A stretch of DNA of 64,000 bases from Channallabes apus (taxonomy: Eukaryota > Chordata > Actinopteri > Siluriformes > Clariidae): NCBI GenBank assembly GCA_030522415.1, contig CM060127.1:19020814-19084813 (forward strand), given 5' to 3'. The notes below the pieces were generated by a model, which had not been told where the DNA came from, did not search any database, and worked only from the letters and a program-made list of their open reading frames with translations. The translations under genes were made by a program, and so were the position numbers. Shown here in pieces: positions 61,401 through 64,000 of the stretch (the stretch's first letter is position 1; each line of letters opens with the position of its first letter).

Positions 61401-61851
61401 AATTAAGACACAGATAAATCATTTAAATTACTGTGAAATAAGATTCCTCACAAATGTATGTCGGTCATTATAGTGCAAATGTACAAGTACTTCACACCAT
61501 TAGCCTCATAAGAACAGAATTAACTTTTAAATACCTTTAGAAATAAGATTTAAGATGAAAAACTTATAGCAAAAATAATTTTGAAAATTCTCATATCAAA
61601 AGATAGATACAGAATGGCGTTGCATGCAGGAAAGGAGAAACAAAGGCATGAACAATGGAGACATAAGAACAATTAAACTTGACTGATTAACAATGATTCG
61701 TTATAGGATTATTTCAAGGAAAATTCTGAAAACATTTCATTAAATTACACATACAATACATTTTATGAAATAAATAATGAGTAATGCACAAACCTTGACA
61801 GAGAACAAGAGCCTGAAGCACCACAAGGATCTTAAAAACCTCCATTTCCAT
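41072..61851 (-). CDS. cd6: CD6-type T-cell scavenger receptor, complete, with four SRCR domains
   Basis: Thirteen coding exons, in transcript order: 61851-61794, 50648-50376, 49142-48867, 48742-48428, 47984-47658, 47070-47011, 46765-46631, 46452-46339, 46241-46122, 44104-44030, 43099-43025, 42231-42103, 41229-41072. Every intron is phase 1 and every internal exon is a multiple of three. The joined frame is 704 residues plus stop. Order: signal peptide, two short related SRCR-like domains, two canonical SRCR domains, Thr-rich stalk, transmembrane helix, long tail with tyrosines. Identity as CD6 rests on GHKEDAGVVCSEYKALRLTGG-type junctions between SRCR domains, a tail block SYDTDYETND...RNSMRH, SSTSSGEVYEN and the ending region SDDYDDV, all with counterparts in mammalian CD6 as I know it. 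CD6 binds CD166/ALCAM and tunes T-cell signalling. Intron 1 is about 11 kb of nested transposons. CD5 is the alternative, but it lacks these tail motifs. Confidence 0.92.
41399..41813 (+). repeat. SINE family A, chimeric: short inverted piece then full plus-strand copy
   Basis: 41399-41440 is a minus-orientation piece (CAGGCAATTTGGGAACGCCA). It runs directly into a plus-orientation copy from the tRNA-like head (TTAGCACTATCGCCTTGCAC) to the (GAGT)n tail at 41795-41811. The A-box region carries TACAGTA at 41453. Lies in the last cd6 intron. Confidence 0.8.
43238..43518 (+). mobile_element. Tc1-like remnant, ATCAGCCATAACA-type family (copy 2)
   Basis: ACCAATCAGCCTTAACTGTA at the left, AACAGGTGACAGGATAATGG and CACCCAAGGCTCACCCATGC inside, and TGTTATGGCTGATAA at the right. 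Internally deleted, in a cd6 intron. Followed at once by TACAGTA (43512). Confidence 0.7.
45274..45338 (-). pseudogene. Duplicated copy of cd6 exon 10, truncated, with in-frame stop
   Basis: Within the intron between 46122 and 44104, the minus strand repeats the start of exon 44104-44030 (SMRHNADGRPPAVKG) with its intact AG acceptor and about 85 bases of upstream intron. It then diverges after AAGGGC and reaches TAA. No donor site. It could act as an alternative last exon that cuts off the C-terminal tyrosine motifs, or be silent. Confidence 0.7.
46631..47070 (-). CDS. cd6: cd6 exons 6-7: stalk and transmembrane segment
   Basis: Exon 47070-47011 is a Pro/Thr/Val stalk (VPTTPVVSTTMVTT). Exon 46765-46631 has the helix LLGCIILSCILLIAILSNII, then CCCSKKKRK, a membrane-proximal cysteine cluster (possible palmitoylation) and basic stop-transfer. 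Confidence 0.9.
47092..47618. mobile_element. Sleeping-Beauty-type Tc1 relic, coding region deleted
   Basis: Left arm AAAGTTTACATACACCTTAC, then ACTGCTCAGTTTTTCACAAT and GATCACCACTTTATTTTAAG, and the inner repeat CCCAGTGGGTCAGAAG. The right arm ends GCATGTAAACTTCAACTA. This matches the long inverted repeat of the salmonid/Sleeping Beauty Tc1 group as I recall it. It sits between the third canonical SRCR exon and the stalk exon of cd6 and holds a TACTGTA at 47312 within the inner repeat. Confidence 0.8.
47658..47984 (-). CDS. cd6: cd6 exon 5: SRCR domain, membrane-proximal
   Basis: 109 codons. Opens YKALRLTGGLDHCSGRVEIH, has SWGTVCDECWDELEASMACS and MLGCGTAK, and ends AAGVICN. Corresponds to domain 3 of mammalian CD6, the ALCAM-binding domain in mammals. 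Confidence 0.93.
48428..48742 (-). CDS. cd6: cd6 exon 4: canonical group B SRCR domain
   Basis: 105 codons. Opens KVRLSGGSHKCAGRVELW, has QWGTVCDDEWD and VVCAQLNCGYA, and ends DCGHKEDAGVVCS. Eight cysteines. Corresponds to domain 2 of mammalian CD6. Confidence 0.95.
48867..49142 (-). CDS. cd6: cd6 exon 3: SRCR-like domain 1b
   Basis: 92 codons, eight cysteines in the same spacing as exon 2 (HCVWKIT, EICQNVNCGEVF, SCLTDCIYHN, RNCS, NDCT, VICG). Several N-glycosylation sequons (NSS, NCS, NMS). Confidence 0.85.
49668..50160 (+). mobile_element. Tc1-like remnant, ATCAGCCATAACA-type family (copy 3)
   Basis: TGTACACCGATCAGCTATTA at the left, AAACTGGTGGCAGAATTATG and CATCTGGTCCAATCCCACAA inside. 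3' part decayed. In cd6 intron between domains 1a and 1b. Confidence 0.7.
50376..50648 (-). CDS. cd6: cd6 exon 2: SRCR-like domain 1a
   Basis: 91 codons with eight cysteines (PCSWAI, RICQALGCGEVY, SCLTGCSYHN, INCT, DCS, VVCG). It lacks the usual GRVEV...WGTVC opening, as does domain 1 of mammalian CD6. Clearly similar to the next exon (ICQ..xCGEV, SCLT.C.YHN), so the two arose by tandem duplication. Confidence 0.85.
50737..53045 (+). mobile_element. Tc1-like element split by an L2 LINE
   Basis: Left arm 50737-50950 (GTCGTGAAAAATTATTTGCC ... CTGTCTGAAAAAGGAATTGC) and body 52655-53045 (helix-turn-helix remnant with RLRSGQPTKITPTAQRRL, then KNNIHERVAR). The L2 at 50951-52651 lies between. The right arm is badly decayed. 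Confidence 0.75.
50951..52651 (+). mobile_element. L2-type LINE 3' portion with an open 215-codon C-terminal ORF
   Basis: 50992-51639 reads without a stop through the conserved C-terminal block of L2 reverse transcriptases (KDLGVIIDSSLSFEAHV, SRLDYCNALLSG, LHWLPVKFRIDFKILLLTYK, PKLWNSLPNSVR). A 1-kb 3' UTR follows and the element ends AGCGCTATACAAATAAAACT with a GAATT-type tail. Plus strand, opposite to cd6, in cd6 intron 1. Confidence 0.9.
53431..54592 (+). mobile_element. Tc1-like transposon, full length, with TA target duplication
   Basis: Ends CACTCACCTAAAGGATTATT and AATAATCCTTTAGGTGAGTG, perfect inverted repeats, flanked by TA (53429-53430, 54593-54594). The transposase frame is open 53739-54161 (RMGRLIQADRRATLTEITTR, WSDESRFLLR) but shifted afterwards. 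A CTGTA insertion at 54507-54513 adds another frameshift near the C-terminus; without it the end of the gene would read in one frame to a TAG. Non-functional but recent-looking. Confidence 0.93.
54507..54513 (+). other. Transposon excision footprint (TACTGTA) inside a Tc1 transposase gene
   Basis: The sequence is GGCACGTACTGTAGAATTAAGG. Taking out CTGTA makes GCA CGT AGA ATT AAG, which continues the transposase frame (ARRIKAVLKAKG). So five bases were added to a once open gene. Confidence 0.78.
54858..55051 (-). repeat. Second copy of the gypsy pol-tail segment, outside the LTRs
   Basis: Nearly identical to 55845-56032, in the same orientation, but lodged in the 3' end of the host Tc1 element. 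Borders share only 3-7 bases (CTCTTCC, TCCA) with the source. Confidence 0.9.
56101..56156. repeat. Perfect 24-bp inverted repeat with 8-base loop
   Basis: Left arm 56101-56124, loop TAACTCGG 56125-56132, right arm 56133-56156; every base pairs. It lies exactly between the protease ORF and the pol tail of the gypsy element, where the RT/integrase core is missing. Confidence 0.97.
57288..57305 (-). promoter_or_regulatory. Primer-binding site, complementary to tRNA-Leu
   Basis: Plus strand ATCCCACTTCTGACACCA is 18 bases equal to the 3' end of vertebrate tRNA-Leu(CAG) including CCA, as I recall that tRNA. It sits one base from the LTR end, as a reverse-transcription primer site must. Confidence 0.75.
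58666..59014 (-). repeat. SINE family A, full length with 14-bp target duplication
   Basis: Flanked by TAAATAACCATTAT at 58652-58665 and 59015-59028. Well preserved. In cd6 intron 1. Confidence 0.93.
59029..60257. other. cd6 intron 1, no recognisable element
   Basis: A+T-rich with two TACAGTA 7-mers (59287, 59393). No coding signal I would defend. Confidence 0.4.
60258..60840 (+). repeat. L2 3'-UTR fragment with a retroposon tail inside
   Basis: CTTGGTGCCTTGTTTCTGGT matches the L2 3' UTR near 52084. The end GCACTATATAAGTAAAACTG matches the L2 terminus. In between, 60430-60530 is a foreign tail with AAAGATA units and CCTTTATTGGTCCCACAATT. Confidence 0.65.
61136..61385 (+). repeat. L2 3'-end fragment
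   Basis: ATGAGGATGGGTTCCTTGTT and CAAGGTTTCTTCCTATT match 52411-52470 of the other L2. It ends AAGCGCTTAATAAATACAAT with a GAATT-type tail. Confidence 0.8.
61794..61851 (-). CDS. cd6: cd6 exon 1: signal peptide
   Basis: Reads MEMEVFKILVVLQALVLCQ then a phase-1 donor (CAAG/GTTTGT). Two in-frame ATGs lie two codons apart (61851 and 61845); the hydrophobic core works with either. It joins directly in phase to the exon at 50648. No promoter motif is obvious upstream. Confidence 0.8.
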
Positions 61852-61869
61852 TAAATGTGGTAGCAGACT

Positions 61870-62544
61870 TCTCTCCTTTAAACAGAAGGCATAATGACTG
61901 AGAAAAGAAAAAGCTCAAATGAAAGGCAGAGATATCAATCTCCTCTCATATGTTCCAGCAAACATGCTGCCTCCTTTTATTCACGTAAATGTCATGTGAG
62001 GACACATTACTGTGTAAAAAGTTTAAACATTGTAATGTGATCTTATTTTCTTTATAATTATTATTATTTTACCGCACACTGCATAAAAAATTATTTTCTA
62101 TGGCTATACATTATTGATTAAAGGTAATGAAATTAGTGAATTATTGAAATTAGTATTTTACTCCGTTACATAAGATAATTCTATTTGTAACTTTAAAATA
62201 AAAGATGATTGTCCTATAATAGTCATCCAAACACCAATAAGAGATGTTGAGTGTTTTCCTGTTTAAACGTCTTTAACAATGTAAGAAGGTATTAGAAGAA
62301 AATATGCTCAGACTTTATCATCCTATACACTTTAGAATCAATATAGTTTTGATAAGTAGCAAGTTTAATGGGCCTTTGACACAGTGTGCTAACACAATAA
62401 AACAATAAGGCAGTATTGACTAATATTATTATAAATATGAATATAAATATTTTAGTGATATGCCAAATATTGTATTGAGGAATACTCTCAAAAGGGTATT
62501 CAAACTGAGTATTATTATAATTACTTGTAATAGTACTATATAGT
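61870..62544. other. Upstream of cd6, no recognisable gene
   Basis: Would contain the cd6 promoter on the minus strand. No clear TATA box or repeat seen. Confidence 0.35.
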
Positions 62545-63900
62545 GGATATAGAAAATAATCACCCCTTTAAAATAATCAAATTAGGTTGCACACAGTTTT
62601 GATTTTATCTAGCTGTATTTATTCAATGTAATATTTACCACCCAAGTGTAAGATATAACACCAACTTGTCAGAAAAAATAAAAGAAGAAAAAAAAAGAAT
62701 CACAGATTTGGAAAAGGATCACCTCTCTCAAATGACTTATAAACTCAATCAGGAGAAGCTAATCACCTTCCCAATGGCACACAAAGGCGTTCAACGTTCA
62801 ACTGTGATTATTTGGCAATACTGGAGCATTTTAGTGCCTGGTAGTGCAAGTGACGCAAAGAATCCGGTATAAAGTTGTGCGCATGCAGAAGGAGATGGAT
62901 ACAAATTCTACAGTCTTTATCACTGTCTAGAAGCACAGTGAAGTCTATTATTAAAAAGTGTAAGGTATTTGGTCCAATACAGATCCTCCATGGACCAAGA
63001 CATCGCTCCAAACTGGTCAGAAACTGGTAAGAAAGGCTACCGAGAGGCCTACAGAAACCCTGAAGCAGCTGCAGGAATTTATGACAAAGAGTTATACTTA
63101 TGTGCATGTGACAACATCACAAATTCTCCACAAATGTGGCTTCTATAAGAGAGTTGCAAGGAAGCCACTCCTCAAAAAAGGCAACATGCAGTCACAACTG
63201 AGCTTTGCAAAAACACAGGGGGTCAGATGAGGAAAGAAACACCAAACGATATATATCTGGCAGAAATCCAATATAGCTCACCATCCATATAGAAACATTC
63301 CTACAGTAAAGCATGAAGGTAGTAATATCCTGTTATTGGGGTGTTTCTCTGTAGGAGGGACTGGAGCACTTGTCTGGATAGAAAGAAAGTGGATGGAGCA
63401 AAATACCATCATCAGAGGGTCGGAGGACACTCTGCTGCCCTCTGTCAGAAAGTTGTCGGTTAGAAGAAGGTTTACCCAACATGACAATGACGCAAAGCGC
63501 ACAGCAAAACTGACCACACTGTGGTTAAAGGAGAAAAAGATGAATGTCCTTGCATCGCCTAGTCAGAATCCAGACTTAAACCCCATTGAAAATCTGTGGA
63601 TTTATTGAAGACTATAGTACGCAATTGGTAACCATCAAATTTAACTCAACTTAAGCAGTTCTGCAAAGTGGAGTGGGAAAATATTGCAAAGTCTAGATGT
63701 GCAAAGCTTTGTGTGCCATTGAGAAGGTGCCATTAGCTTCACCTGACTAAGTTTACAAAATAATTTTTAGGAGGGGGTGATCCTATTCCAAATCAGCGAT
63801 TATGTTTTTTTTAGAACATGTTCGTGTTATCTTTCACATTTATGTTAAAGGTTACACTGAGAAAATACAGCTAGATAAAACAAAAACTGTGTCCGTCTTC
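62545..63900 (+). mobile_element. Decayed Tc1-like element
   Basis: Left arm ATAATCACCCCTTTAAAATA and right arm GGAGGGGGTGATCCTATTCC flank a broken transposase. Best-preserved block 63336-63608: GCFSVGGTGALVWIERK and SPSQNPDLNPIENLW, ending in an early stop. N-terminal half frameshifted. Confidence 0.85.
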
Positions 63901-64000
63901 ATTTCATGCTGCAAAGCAACAAAATGTGATTTTTAAATGTATTGTAATGATTCTTTTCTTTTCCCACTGTAAATGTACTGTAGATGTAATTTTGCAGTTA

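Overview
This is vertebrate DNA from a teleost fish. Genes have small phase-matched exons with GT-AG introns. The DNA is A+T-rich, with long microsatellites and very many Tc1/mariner elements, L2 LINEs and tRNA-derived SINEs of fish type. The style of the L2 3' ends and the SINEs suggests an otophysan, perhaps a catfish, but that is an impression and not a proof. There is no bacterial, plasmid or CRISPR content.

Three protein-coding genes can be assembled exon by exon. (1) 688-9356, plus strand: the last 17 exons (872 residues) of a fibrocystin-L gene (pkhd1l1-like), a giant type I membrane protein; the 5' part lies outside the window. (2) 15066-16997, plus strand: a complete two-exon GDF6-type BMP ligand of 400 residues with an RKRR cleavage site and a 120-residue cystine-knot domain. 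(3) 61851-41072, minus strand: a complete 13-exon CD6-type T-cell scavenger receptor of 704 residues, with signal peptide, four SRCR domains, transmembrane segment and a tyrosine-rich tail ending in the YDD motif of CD6. gdf6 and cd6 point towards each other across about 24 kb with no recognisable gene, which may hold gdf6 regulatory DNA.

Between and inside the genes lies a dense layer of mobile DNA: about a dozen Tc1-like elements, one solo LTR with an intact target duplication, an internally deleted Ty3/gypsy element nested in a Tc1 element, two L2 LINE 3' fragments (one nested in a Tc1), several SINEs with intact target duplications, and a hAT-like short element. cd6 intron 1 (50649-61793) is almost wholly made of these.

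The most striking signal is not an element but what elements leave behind. The 7-mer TACAGTA and its reverse complement TACTGTA occur about 77 times by hand count, several times more than base composition predicts, and never in a coding exon. Where a repeat copy carrying the 7-mer can be aligned to a sister copy in the same window, it is an exact 5-bp insertion at a TA (TA becomes TA-CWG-TA). That is the known excision footprint of Sleeping-Beauty-like Tc1 transposons whose ends are CAG...CTG. The window therefore looks peppered with scars of transposons that inserted and left, roughly one per 0.8 kb.
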